This document shows positions 42,112 to 51,677 of a stretch of 64,000 nucleotides of DNA, one piece after another. The translations under genes were made by a program, and so were the position numbers. The notes under the pieces are model-generated. The model was not told where the DNA came from. It saw only the letters and a program-made list of their open reading frames with translations, and did not search any database. Positions within the stretch are counted from its first letter, which is position 1; each line of letters begins with the position of its first letter. This stretch comes from Amycolatopsis sulphurea (GTDB lineage: Bacteria > Actinomycetota > Actinomycetes > Mycobacteriales > Pseudonocardiaceae): the NCBI RefSeq assembly GCF_002564045.1, contig NZ_PDJK01000002.1:2418001-2482000 (forward strand). Direction: 5' to 3'.

Positions 42112-43502
42112 ACCTCGCTGTCGCTGTTCTCACGCTGCTCCCACTGATCACTGCACCAACGCATTCCCTCGTATGGACGGCGTGCCCGACCAAGCAAGAG
42201 CCGACCGCGCAGTGCACGCGGGTGACAGTCCCGATCGACCGTGAACATCCTGAAGCGGGTACGGCACAGATCGCTGTCGCGCGGCTGCCTGCGAAGGACC
42301 CGGCACACCGGATCGGCTCGCTGTTGGTCAATCCGGGTGGGCCAGGCGGGAGCGGGGCGGGCTTCGCGCGGGTGGGCGGGCTCGACCAACCCGGTACGGA
42401 GTCGCTATACGAACGCTTCGACGTCGTCGGCTTCGACCCGCGCGGTGTTCCGGAGAGCACGCCGCGAATCACCTGTTCGCCGGAGAAGCTGTACGACACC
42501 GGCTTGAATCGCTTCCCGTCAACCCGTGCCGAGTATGCGGCTTTCGTCGAGCACAACCGTGCTGCAGGCGAAGACTGTCTGGCCAAGACCGGGCCGATGC
42601 TCGGGCACGTCGACACGAAGAGCGCGGCCGAGGACGTCGACGCGATTCGTAGCGCGTTGGGGGAACAGCGGATTTCCTGGTTCGGTCTGTCTTACGGCAC
42701 TGAACTTGGTGCGGTGTACGCATCTTCGCACCCTGGCCGCGTGGACCGGATGGTGCTCGACGGCGCCGTGGACCACGCGCGCCCTATTCGGCAAGCAATG
42801 ATCGAGGAAGCGGCGGCGACGGAAGACGCGCTGCTTCGCTTCTCCTCGTGGTGCCACGGTTCGTCGGAGTGCGCGCTGCACGGACAGGACGTACTCGCCC
42901 GTTACGACGATTTAGCCAGCCACGGTGCGTACGCGAAAGCGTTGGGCCGTAAGGCAACCGGCGACGAACTGGCATCCGGTGCGTACGGCTTTCTCTACCT
43001 TCGCAGCAACTGGCCCGAACTCGGCCGTGCGTTGGCCGCGAAGGACGCGTCAGAGCTGGCACAGAACTCGCAGTACGCCACGCCGACGTACGGTGCGTAC
43101 CGTTCGATCGGCTGCCAGGACTTCCCGGCGCCTTTCACCGGCGTCGCGGACATGCGGACCACGGCTGCCCTCGTACGCACCGTCGCGCCACACAGCTGGC
43201 GGTACACGGAGTACTGGGACCTTTCGGCGGGCTGTACTGGATGGCCGTTGCCGGCGAGGAACCCGCCGCAGGCGCATCCGGTGCACGGTGCTCCGCCGAT
43301 CCTCGTAGTCGGTGGCGCGCACGACCCGGCGACACCGCTGCCGTGGGCGCGAGGTCTCGCTGCGAGCATCGACGGGTCGAGCTTGCTCACCCGCCTCGAT
43401 GACGGGCACACCGGCCTGTACAACTCCCCGTGCGCGGTCGCCGCCGAGGTGGATTACCTGGTGAGCGGTGTCACACCCGGTCGAGGGGCGGTCTGCCGGT
43501 GA
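42108..43502 (+). CDS. Secreted alpha/beta hydrolase, S33 peptidase type (tripeptidyl aminopeptidase-like)
   Basis: 464 residues from ATG 42108 with an N-terminal signal sequence. Typical blocks: VTVPIDREHPEAGTAQIAVARL, GSLLVNPGGPGGSGAGF (oxyanion region), VGFDPRGVPEST, ISWFGLSYGTELGAVYA with the nucleophile Ser in GLSYG, VVGGAHDPATPLPWA with the acid Asp, and LDDGHTGLYNSPC with the His. Homologues in Streptomyces release tripeptides from secreted propeptides. Several Cys in the lid suggest an extracellular enzyme. Confidence 0.88.
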   Translation: MNLAVAVLTLLPLITAPTHSLVWTACPTKQEPTAQCTRVTVPIDREHPEAGTAQIAVARLPAKDPAHRIGSLLVNPGGPGGSGAGFARVGGLDQPGTESLYERFDVVGFDPRGVPESTPRITCSPEKLYDTGLNRFPSTRAEYAAFVEHNRAAGEDCLAKTGPMLGHVDTKSAAEDVDAIRSALGEQRISWFGLSYGTELGAVYASSHPGRVDRMVLDGAVDHARPIRQAMIEEAAATEDALLRFSSWCHGSSECALHGQDVLARYDDLASHGAYAKALGRKATGDELASGAYGFLYLRSNWPELGRALAAKDASELAQNSQYATPTYGAYRSIGCQDFPAPFTGVADMRTTAALVRTVAPHSWRYTEYWDLSAGCTGWPLPARNPPQAHPVHGAPPILVVGGAHDPATPLPWARGLAASIDGSSLLTRLDDGHTGLYNSPCAVAAEVDYLVSGVTPGRGAVCR

Positions 43503-43547
43503 TTCCGGGAACAAGGACCCGGGCCTGCCCGTTATCCTGACATGAAG

Positions 43548-43568
43548 GTTGAGCGGAGTCGGCTCAAG
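43548..43568. promoter_or_regulatory. HAIR element (HspR site) upstream of dnaK
   Basis: GTTGAGC-N7-GCTCAAG is one change away from perfect symmetry and fits the HAIR consensus CTTGAGT-N7-ACTCAAG. It lies 119 bases before the dnaK start. HspR, encoded at the end of this operon, is the expected ligand. Confidence 0.85.
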
Positions 43569-43686
43569 TCTGGTTGACGAGCCGAGCGCGCAACCGGTAC
43601 AACTTGCTAGGGGCAGGCTCAAGGTCGGCCCGAAAACGCAGGTCACGAACCATAGCAGTAGAGCTGCCAACACGAGAGGAAGCACC

Positions 43687-45549
43687 ATGGCGCGAGCGGT
43701 CGGCATCGACCTCGGCACGACCAACTCGGTCGTCGCCGTCCTTGAGGGCGGCGAGCCGACGGTCATCGCCAACTCGGAAGGCTCCCGTACCACCCCCTCG
43801 ATCGTCGCCTTCGCCAAGAACGGTGAAGTGCTGACCGGTCAGTCGGCGAAGAACCAGGCCGTGACGAACGTCGACCGGACCATCCGGTCGGTCAAGCGGC
43901 ACATCGGTACCGACTGGAAGACCGAGATCGACGGCAAGAACTACACGCCGCAGGAGATCAGCGCACGCGTGCTGATGAAGCTCAAGCGCGACGCCGAGTC
44001 CTATCTCGGCGAGGAGATCACCGACGCGGTCATCACCGTCCCGGCCTACTTCGAGGACGCGCAGCGGCAGGCCACCAAGGAGGCCGGCCAGATCGCCGGC
44101 CTGAACGTGCTCCGGATCGTCAACGAGCCGACCGCGGCCGCGCTGGCCTACGGCCTGGACAAGGGCGAGAAGGAACAGACCATCCTGGTCTTCGATCTCG
44201 GTGGCGGGACGTTCGACGTGTCGCTGCTGGAGATCGGCGAGGGCGTGGTCGAGGTCCGGGCGACCTCCGGGGACAACCATCTCGGCGGGGACGACTGGGA
44301 CGAGCGCATCGTCGGGTGGCTGGTCGACAAGTTCAAGGCGTCCAACGGCATCGACCTCACCAAGGACAAGATGGCGCTGCAGCGCATCCGCGAGGCCGCG
44401 GAGAAGGCGAAGATCGAGCTGTCCAGCTCCAACTCCGCCGGCATCAACCTGCCCTACATCACCGTGGACGCGGACAAGAACCCGATGTTCCTGGACGAGA
44501 CGCTCTCCCGCGCCGAGTTCCAGAAGATCACCTCGGATCTGCTCGACCGCACCAAGGCGCCGTTCAACAACGTGATCCGCGACGCGGGCATCTCGGTCGG
44601 CGACATCGACCACGTGGTGCTCGTGGGTGGTTCCACCCGGATGCCCGCGGTGGCCGAGCTGGTCAAGGAGCTGACCGGCGGGCGCGAGCCGAACAAGGGC
44701 GTGAACCCGGACGAGGTCGTCGCCGTGGGTGCCGCGCTGCAGGCCGGCGTGCTCAAGGGCGAGGTCAAGGACGTTCTGCTGCTCGACGTGACCCCGCTGT
44801 CGCTGGGCATCGAGACCAAGGGCGGGGTGTTCACCAAGCTCATCGAGCGCAACACCACGATCCCGACCAAGCGCTCGGAGATCTTCTCCACCGCGGACGA
44901 CAACCAGCCCTCGGTGCAGATCCAGGTGTTCCAGGGTGAGCGCGAGATCGCCGCGGCGAACAAGAAGCTCGGCATGTTCGAGCTGACCGGCCTGCCGCCC
45001 GCCCCGCGCGGGGTGCCGCAGATCGAGGTCACATTCGACATCGACGCCAACGGCATCGTGCACGTGACCGCGAAGGACCTCGGCACCAACAAGGAACAGT
45101 CGATGACCATCACCGGCGGCTCCGCGCTGCCGAAGGAGGACATCGACCGGATGGTCAAGGACGCCGAGGCGCACGCGGAAGAGGACAAGACCCGCCGCGA
45201 CGAGGCCGAGACCCGCAACCAGGCGGAGACGCTGGTCTACCAGACCGAGAAGTTCGTCAAGGACAACGAGGACAAGCTGCCCGAGGAACTCAAGGGCAAG
45301 GTGAACTCCGCGATCGAAGAGGCGAACGAGGCGCTCAAGGGCACCGACTCGGCCAAGATCCGCGAGTCCATCGAGAAGCTGAACACGGCTTCGCAGGAGC
45401 TGGGCAGCGCGCTGTACGCGAACGCCGGTACGGCCGGTCCCGAGGGCGCCGCGGGTGCCGACGCCGGCGCCGCGGGTGGCGCCAAGCAGAAGGCCAAGGC
45501 CGACGACGTGGTCGACGCCGAGATCGTGGAAGAGGACGAGAAGAAGTGA
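43687..45549 (+). CDS. dnaK: Chaperone protein DnaK (Hsp70)
   Basis: 620 residues from ATG 43687 with GAGAGGAAG upstream. ATPase-domain signatures: [13 protein letters not shown] near the N-terminus, [16 protein letters not shown], and [13 protein letters not shown]. The substrate-binding domain begins at about residue 370 after [14 protein letters not shown], and the acidic C-terminal tail [15 protein letters not shown] is typical. It folds proteins with GrpE and DnaJ encoded next. The gene shares GTGA with grpE. Heat-shock control by HspR through the upstream HAIR is inferred from family knowledge. Confidence 0.98.
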   Translation: MARAVGIDLGTTNSVVAVLEGGEPTVIANSEGSRTTPSIVAFAKNGEVLTGQSAKNQAVTNVDRTIRSVKRHIGTDWKTEIDGKNYTPQEISARVLMKLKRDAESYLGEEITDAVITVPAYFEDAQRQATKEAGQIAGLNVLRIVNEPTAAALAYGLDKGEKEQTILVFDLGGGTFDVSLLEIGEGVVEVRATSGDNHLGGDDWDERIVGWLVDKFKASNGIDLTKDKMALQRIREAAEKAKIELSSSNSAGINLPYITVDADKNPMFLDETLSRAEFQKITSDLLDRTKAPFNNVIRDAGISVGDIDHVVLVGGSTRMPAVAELVKELTGGREPNKGVNPDEVVAVGAALQAGVLKGEVKDVLLLDVTPLSLGIETKGGVFTKLIERNTTIPTKRSEIFSTADDNQPSVQIQVFQGEREIAAANKKLGMFELTGLPPAPRGVPQIEVTFDIDANGIVHVTAKDLGTNKEQSMTITGGSALPKEDIDRMVKDAEAHAEEDKTRRDEAETRNQAETLVYQTEKFVKDNEDKLPEELKGKVNSAIEEANEALKGTDSAKIRESIEKLNTASQELGSALYANAGTAGPEGAAGADAGAAGGAKQKAKADDVVDAEIVEEDEKK

Positions 45550-46238
45550 CCCCACGCCACTCCGAGCCCGAGGGCCCCGGCCCTGAGGAACCGGTGGTCG
45601 TGCGGGACCGGCGCCGGGTCGACCCGGAGACCGGGGAGATCCGGGAGCCGGTCGCGGAACCCACCGAAGCCGTCGTCGAGGAGCCTTCTGGCTCCTCGCT
45701 CGGCGACTCGGCCGACGACGCGGTCACCGTGGTGTCCGACGTCGAGAAGCAGCTGGCCGAGCGCACCGCCGACCTGCAGCGGCTGCAGGCGGAATACGCC
45801 AACTACCGCAAGCGCGTCGACCGTGACCGGGAGGCCGTGGTCCAGGGTGCCAAGGCGGCCGTGGTGGGCGAGCTGCTTCCGCTGCTCGACGACCTCGAGC
45901 GCGCCGAGCAGCACGGCGACCTCACCGGTGCGTTCAAGGCGGTCGGCGACAAGCTGGTCAGCGGTCTGCAGCGGGCCGGCCTGGAGTCGTTCGGCGCCGA
46001 GGGCGAGGTCTTCGACCCGAACGTGCACGAGGCCGTTCAGCACAACACCTCGCCGGACGTGTCCGGCCCGACGGTCACCGTGGTGATGCGCCGCGGCTAC
46101 CGGTTCGGGGACCGGGTGCTGCGGGAGGCGCTGGTCGGGGTCACCGACCACGAGCCCGCCGCGGCCGCGCCGGTCGACGGGTCGGTCGGCGGCGAGCTGC
46201 CGCTCGACGGGTCGATCGATGAGTCCGGCCCGCAGTAA
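45546..46238 (+). CDS. grpE: Nucleotide exchange factor GrpE
   Basis: 230 residues from GTG 45546, overlapping the dnaK stop. A charged, disordered N-terminus is followed by a long helix ([31 protein letters not shown]) and the beta-wing head with [17 protein letters not shown] and [21 protein letters not shown], the GrpE signature. A C-terminal extension of about 35 residues is acidic. It releases ADP from DnaK. Confidence 0.97.
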   Translation: MTPRHSEPEGPGPEEPVVVRDRRRVDPETGEIREPVAEPTEAVVEEPSGSSLGDSADDAVTVVSDVEKQLAERTADLQRLQAEYANYRKRVDRDREAVVQGAKAAVVGELLPLLDDLERAEQHGDLTGAFKAVGDKLVSGLQRAGLESFGAEGEVFDPNVHEAVQHNTSPDVSGPTVTVVMRRGYRFGDRVLREALVGVTDHEPAAAAPVDGSVGGELPLDGSIDESGPQ

Positions 46239-46271
46239 CCGTCGTTTCGCAGGGAAAGGAGGAGACACCCG

Positions 46272-47458
<1,187 letters not shown>

Positions 47459-47462
<4 letters not shown>

Positions 47463-47902
47463 CGGCGATGTTCGGCGGTACTCCGGGACTCCCGAACGGT
47501 GCGGACGAGGACACCCCGGTGTTCGTGATCTCGGTGGCAGCGCAGCTGTCCGGGCTGCACGCCCAGACGCTGCGCTCCTACGACCGCCACGGCCTGGTGT
47601 CCCCCGGCCGCACCTCCGGGGGCGGCCGGCGGTACTCCGTGCGGGATATCGCCCTGCTGCGTGAGGTCCAGCGCCTTTCGCAGGAGGCCGGGGTGAACCT
47701 GGCCGGCATCAAGCGGATCATCGAGCTGGAGAACCAGGTCGACGCCCTGCGCTCGCGGGTGCACGAGCTGACCGAGGAGCTGGCCGCGGCGTACGCGGCC
47801 GCCGAACAGGCTGCCGCCGCGGTGCACGCGTCCTACCGCAAGGATCTGGTGCCGCTGCGGCAGCAGACCTCGCTGGTGGTCTGGAAACCCAAGAAGCGCT
47901 GA
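47459..47902 (+). CDS. hspR: MerR-family heat-shock repressor HspR
   Basis: 147 residues from GTG 47459. MerR-type helix-turn-helix (VFVISVAAQLSGLHAQTLRSYDRHGLVSPGRTSGGGRRYSVRDIALL) is followed by a coiled coil and the C-terminal YRKDLVPLRQQTSLVVWKPKKR seen in HspR. In Streptomyces and mycobacteria HspR with DnaK as co-repressor binds HAIR sites; here these are at 43548 and 57139, so this gene should control its own operon and clpB. Confidence 0.96.
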
Positions 47903-47941
47903 GGGCGAGGGCTGTGAAGGGGCCCTTCACGGACTCAGAGT

Positions 47942-49598
47942 CCAATGCCAGGAACTTAAGGTCTGGTGGGTGGTGTTGATCACGGTTTGGGTGTGATCGG
48001 CGTGGTGGTGTGGATAGGCAACGAGGCTCCGGCTAGAGCTGGTGATTGTCGAGATCATCAGCAAGCCAGGAGCCTCGTTGTCCGTTCATGGTGTCATGCC
48101 CTCGGGCTGGTCCTCGCCGGTGGGTCGGTTGTTGTCACAGGCCGGGCTGGGGTTGCTGTCGTGGGTCGTCCCGCCCGCGCTGGTTGATGAGGCGCTGGCC
48201 GTCGCCGGCCGGGACGAACGGCGGTTCCGGGCACTGCCGTCGCGGTTGGGCGTGTACTTCGTGCTCGCGTTGTGCCTGCTGCGCACCAAGTCCGGCAACG
48301 CGACGATCAGGGCGATGTTCTCGCAGGAGAGTCTGCCCCGGTTGTCCGTGCTGGGCTGGTGGCCGCCGGCCAGCACGGCGCTGACCAAGCTGCGGGACCG
48401 GATCGGCGTGGTGCCCTTCCAGTTGTTGTTCGGCGCGCTGGCGCGGGCGGCGCCTACCCGGAACAGGCCGTGGTCGCACGCGTTCGGGCTGGAGGTGTGT
48501 GCCTGGGACGGCACCGAGGTCGAGCCGGCCGACACCGCGGCCAACCGTGAACACTTCCCGCCCCATCACCGCACAGGCGTGGCCCGCGGGCCGTCCAAGA
48601 TCCGGGTGCTGGTGCTGCTGTCGTGTGGCAGCCGCCGTCTGCTCGGCGCGGTCACCGGCCCGCTGAGCCAGGGCGAGCCCACCCTGGCCTATCAGCTGCT
48701 GCCCCGGCTGCACGACCGGATGCTGCTGCTGGCCGACCGCTGCTTCCTCGGCTATCCACTGTGGACCGCGGCGCGGGAACGGGGCGCGCATCTGCTGTGG
48801 CGGGCCAAGCAGAACACCCCGAAGCTGCCCGTGCAGCACGCGTTGCCGGACGGGTCCTGGCTGTCCACCCTCCACGCCCCGGCCGACGCCCGCCGCTGGG
48901 CGCGCAACGTGCGCCGCAACAAGCAACGCGGGCACCGCCCGCCCACGCCCCGCCCGATCAACGGCATCGTCGTCCGGGTGGTCGAAGCACTGATCACCGT
49001 CACCGTCGACGGCGTCACCCGCACCGAGAAATACCGGCTGGTCACCAGCCTGCTCGACCCCGCACACGCACCCGCCGGCCAGCTCGTCGCCCTCTACGCC
49101 CGCCGCTGGACCGCCGAAACCGGCATCAAAGAGATCAAAACCACGCTGCTGGCCAAGCGGCCCCTGCGCGGCCACACCCCGATCCGCGCCCAGCAGGAAC
49201 TCTGGGCCACCCTGATCGTCTACCAGGCCATCCGGCTGCTGATCAGCCACGCAGCGCTCACCCAGAACCTCGACCCGTCCCGGATCTCCTTCACCTCCGC
49301 CCGCGACGCCGCCGAACACGCGATCACTACCACACCCGCCGACACATCCCGACACCTCCAATGGGTGGCCCAGGACTTATGCCGACAGCTGATCACCGTC
49401 CACACCCACCACCGCGTCTACCCCCGAGCACTCAAACGCACCACCACGCGCTACCCCCACCGCAGCAAAACCCCGCAACCGACCAGCACCAAAGCCAGCT
49501 ACCAGGTCCACATCCTGCCCACAGCAGAAACAACACCACCCACCACAACCAAACCAACACCACACCAACCCAGAACCGACCTAAGTTCCTGGCATTGG
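47942..49598 (+). mobile_element. IS4-family insertion sequence (about 1657 bp)
   Basis: Terminal inverted repeats CCAATGCCAGGAACTTA (47942-47958) and its complement (49582-49598), 17 bp perfect. The flanking direct repeat is ACTCAGAGT (9 bp; 47933-47941 and 49599-49607), or up to GGACTCAGAGTC (12 bp) because the target is itself palindromic; 10-13 bp is usual for IS4. One transposase gene. Confidence 0.92.
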
Positions 49599-49613
49599 AC
49601 TCAGAGTCTGTGA
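48078..49613 (+). CDS. IS4-family transposase
   Basis: 511 residues from TTG 48078, which has AGGAG 5 bases upstream; GTG 48042 is an alternative in-frame start. N-terminal IS4-type domain (LVDEALAVAGRDERRFRALPSRLGVYFVLALCLL) and DDE domain: WDGTEVE, LLLADRCFLGYP, and the YREK signature YARRWTAETGIKEIK. The stop TGA 49611-49613 lies beyond the right inverted repeat, in the host repeat, so the last residues (TQSL) come from the target. An inverted repeat at 48020-48079 masks the ribosome site. Confidence 0.9.
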   Translation: MSVHGVMPSGWSSPVGRLLSQAGLGLLSWVVPPALVDEALAVAGRDERRFRALPSRLGVYFVLALCLLRTKSGNATIRAMFSQESLPRLSVLGWWPPASTALTKLRDRIGVVPFQLLFGALARAAPTRNRPWSHAFGLEVCAWDGTEVEPADTAANREHFPPHHRTGVARGPSKIRVLVLLSCGSRRLLGAVTGPLSQGEPTLAYQLLPRLHDRMLLLADRCFLGYPLWTAARERGAHLLWRAKQNTPKLPVQHALPDGSWLSTLHAPADARRWARNVRRNKQRGHRPPTPRPINGIVVRVVEALITVTVDGVTRTEKYRLVTSLLDPAHAPAGQLVALYARRWTAETGIKEIKTTLLAKRPLRGHTPIRAQQELWATLIVYQAIRLLISHAALTQNLDPSRISFTSARDAAEHAITTTPADTSRHLQWVAQDLCRQLITVHTHHRVYPRALKRTTTRYPHRSKTPQPTSTKASYQVHILPTAETTPPTTTKPTPHQPRTDLSSWHWTQSL

Positions 49614-49675
49614 AGGGCCCCTTCACGACTTTGGCCGGGGTGCGGGGTTCGCGGGCGTCGCGTCAGCCGGTCGCT

Positions 49676-50866
49676 TCAGTCCACAGTGAACGGGTCGTAC
49701 TGGATCTGGCCGAGTGCGCTGCCCGCGACGAGCATCCGCGACACCGTCGCGCGGATCATCGCCGGGGAGCCCGACACCAGGATGTCGTGCTCCGGCCAGG
49801 CGCCGTAGCGGGTCACCGCCTCGGCCAGCGTGCCCTGTTCACAGCCGGGCAGGTCCTCGCCGCGTTCGACGACCGGGATGATCGACAGCCACGGGTTCGT
49901 CGCGGCCAGCGCGCGCAGGTCTTCGAGGTCGTACAGGTCCTCGCGGGCCGGACCGCCGTAGAACAGCCGGGTTTTCGGGTTCTCCCCCCACTGTGCGAGG
50001 TGGTCGAGGATGGCGCGCAGCGGGGTCAGCCCGGTGCCGCCGGCGACCATCAGCACGCCCTTGGACCGTTCGCGGTCCACGGCCAGCCGGCCGATCGGCG
50101 GGCCCAGCCGCCAGACGTCGCCGGGCTGGGTGTGGCTCACGATCGCCCGCGAGACCCAGCCGCCGTCGACCGCGCGCACGTGGAACTCGATGCCGCCGTC
50201 CGCGCGGGGCGCGTTGGCCGGGGACAGGTACCGCCACAGCCGCGGCCGCTGCGGCACCTCCACGCTCATGTACTGCCCGGGGGTATAGGGCACGGCCTGC
50301 TCCGGGATCAGCCGCACCAGCGCGAGATCCCAGGTGAGCCGCCGGTGCTCGACCACGGTGGCCGACCAGAAGGGCGGGTTCACGTCCGCCGCGGCCGCCT
50401 CCTGCATCGCGCGCGCGACGATGGTGAACGCCTCGGCCCAGGCCCGCTCCACGTCCGGGGTCCACTCCGTGCCGAGATGGCTCTTGAGCGCCGCCAGCAG
50501 CGCCGTGCCGACCGCCTCGTAGTGCTTGGGGATGACGCCGAACTTGCGGTGGTCACGACCGAGCTGGCGCAGGAACGGGACCAGATCGTCGGGCCGGTCC
50601 ACCATCTGCACGATGCGGACCAGCGCACGCACCAGGCGGCCGCGCTGGACCTCCATGTTGATCGGGAAGAAGTCGCGGGTGGCCGGCGCGAGCGTGAACA
50701 GCATTCCGTAGAAGAACTGCGAGATCTCCGGAAGATAGGGCTCCGACCGCGCCCAGGTCTCCCGGATCAGCCGCACCATGGCGGTGACCGCGGCGGGGGC
50801 CTCGCGGGGTGCTGCCGAGCGCGGGATGGGACTGATCGAATCGGCTGTCATGAAGGTGTCGTTCAC
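49676..50866 (-). CDS. Flavohaemoglobin-like globin/FAD-NAD reductase
   Basis: 396 residues from GTG 50866; ATG 50851 is also possible. Residues about 25-165 are a globin (LIRETWARSEPYLPEISQFFYGMLFTLAP, and GRDHRKFGVIPKHYEAVGTALLAAL with the proximal His). Then comes a ferredoxin-reductase-type FAD domain (YTPGQYMSVEVPQRPRLWRYLSPAN) and NAD domain (LMVAGGTGLTPLRAILDH, ending QIQYDPFTVD). Such proteins oxidise nitric oxide with NAD(P)H or serve in redox sensing. Cytosolic. It stands alone, divergent from a marR-efflux pair. Confidence 0.9.
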   Translation of the reverse strand: MNDTFMTADSISPIPRSAAPREAPAAVTAMVRLIRETWARSEPYLPEISQFFYGMLFTLAPATRDFFPINMEVQRGRLVRALVRIVQMVDRPDDLVPFLRQLGRDHRKFGVIPKHYEAVGTALLAALKSHLGTEWTPDVERAWAEAFTIVARAMQEAAAADVNPPFWSATVVEHRRLTWDLALVRLIPEQAVPYTPGQYMSVEVPQRPRLWRYLSPANAPRADGGIEFHVRAVDGGWVSRAIVSHTQPGDVWRLGPPIGRLAVDRERSKGVLMVAGGTGLTPLRAILDHLAQWGENPKTRLFYGGPAREDLYDLEDLRALAATNPWLSIIPVVERGEDLPGCEQGTLAEAVTRYGAWPEHDILVSGSPAMIRATVSRMLVAGSALGQIQYDPFTVD

Positions 50867-51192
50867 CGGTCGGGAGAAGGGATGGGGAGCGGGTGATCAC
50901 GGACGCCGGGCCACCTGGTCCGGTGGCTTCGGTTCGCGCCGTCTCGCGGACGTTCCGCGGGAATGCGCCACGCGCGCTCCTCTCCTTTTCTGGGTCCACC
51001 GCCCCGGCTCGGCGCGGCTCGTCCGCAGAGTAGCCGTACTCCGGCGGGTTGCTGACAACGTTGCTCCGGTCGGGTTACCGGCCGGTTGGCGACGTGGGGC
51101 AGCTCACCGGATAGATAGTTGTCCTACGCAACCTTTCCCTCGTAAACTTGCACCGTACAAGCAGTTGGGCGAGCAGCCCGGGAGGAGCCGAG
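50867..51192. other. Divergent intergenic region with possible MarR sites
   Basis: 326 bases between the globin-reductase gene and marR. Near 51117-51170 lie GTTG-N7-CAAC and CTTG-N7-CAAG, two short inverted repeats that could be operators of the adjacent MarR protein. A GCCACC-N6-GGTGGC hairpin sits in the leader of the globin gene (about 50918-50935). No gene seen. Confidence 0.4.
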
Positions 51193-51666
51193 ATGAGCTC
51201 TGCCGACGATGTCCGGGTCGAGCTGCTGCGGGAGCTGCGGAGTTCGGCACAGCTTCAGCATCTGTGGGTGATGCAGGCCTGGCAGGACGAACCGGGGCTG
51301 CACCCGGCCGCCGGCATGCTGCTGTCCGATCTCGCCAAGCACGGCGAGGCCCGGCCGTCCGAGCTGGCCAAACGCCGGCTCGTCGACCTTTCGGTGATCA
51401 GCAGGCAGCTCGCGCAACTGCAGACGGCGGGCCTGATCGACCGCAGACCCGCGCCGGAGGACGGGCGCGCCTCGCTGATCAGCGTTTCGGCGAAGGGCGA
51501 GGCCGAACTGGCGCGCTGGCGGGCCCGGTACCTGGAGTTCTTCCAGACCGCGCTCGGCGGCTGGGACGAAGGCCGGCTCGCCGACCTGACCGAACGGCTC
51601 GCCGACCTCAACGCCGACCTGCGGGCCACGCTCGGCGCGCCGGACCAATGCACCATGGGAAAGTGA
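51193..51666 (+). CDS. MarR family transcriptional regulator
   Basis: 157 residues from ATG 51193, with GGGAGGAG upstream. Winged-helix pattern: LHPAAGMLLSDLAKHGEARPSELAKRRLVDLSVISRQLAQLQTAGLIDRRPAPEDGRASLISVSAKGEAEL, with the DxRA wing. It lies 11 bases before an MFS drug exporter gene and probably represses that pair in response to a lipophilic ligand. Confidence 0.92.
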   Translation: MSSADDVRVELLRELRSSAQLQHLWVMQAWQDEPGLHPAAGMLLSDLAKHGEARPSELAKRRLVDLSVISRQLAQLQTAGLIDRRPAPEDGRASLISVSAKGEAELARWRARYLEFFQTALGGWDEGRLADLTERLADLNADLRATLGAPDQCTMGK

Positions 51667-51677
51667 AGTAACGCGAA

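Larger units (their letters stand above)
47912..49626. repeat. Dispersed double palindrome (copy 3), split by an IS4-family element
   Basis: Left part 47912-47941 and right part 49608-49626; joining them after removing the IS and one duplicate gives a sequence identical to the start of the copy at 59874. The repeat directly follows hspR. Confidence 0.88.

Noticed and set aside
43564..45555. 663-residue minus-strand frame opposite dnaK
   Set aside because: Pure antisense of dnaK, a well-known false frame in high-GC genomes.
48623..50896. 757-residue plus-strand frame across the IS4 element and the globin gene
   Set aside because: It crosses the IS boundary and the palindromic repeat and covers real genes in other frames.
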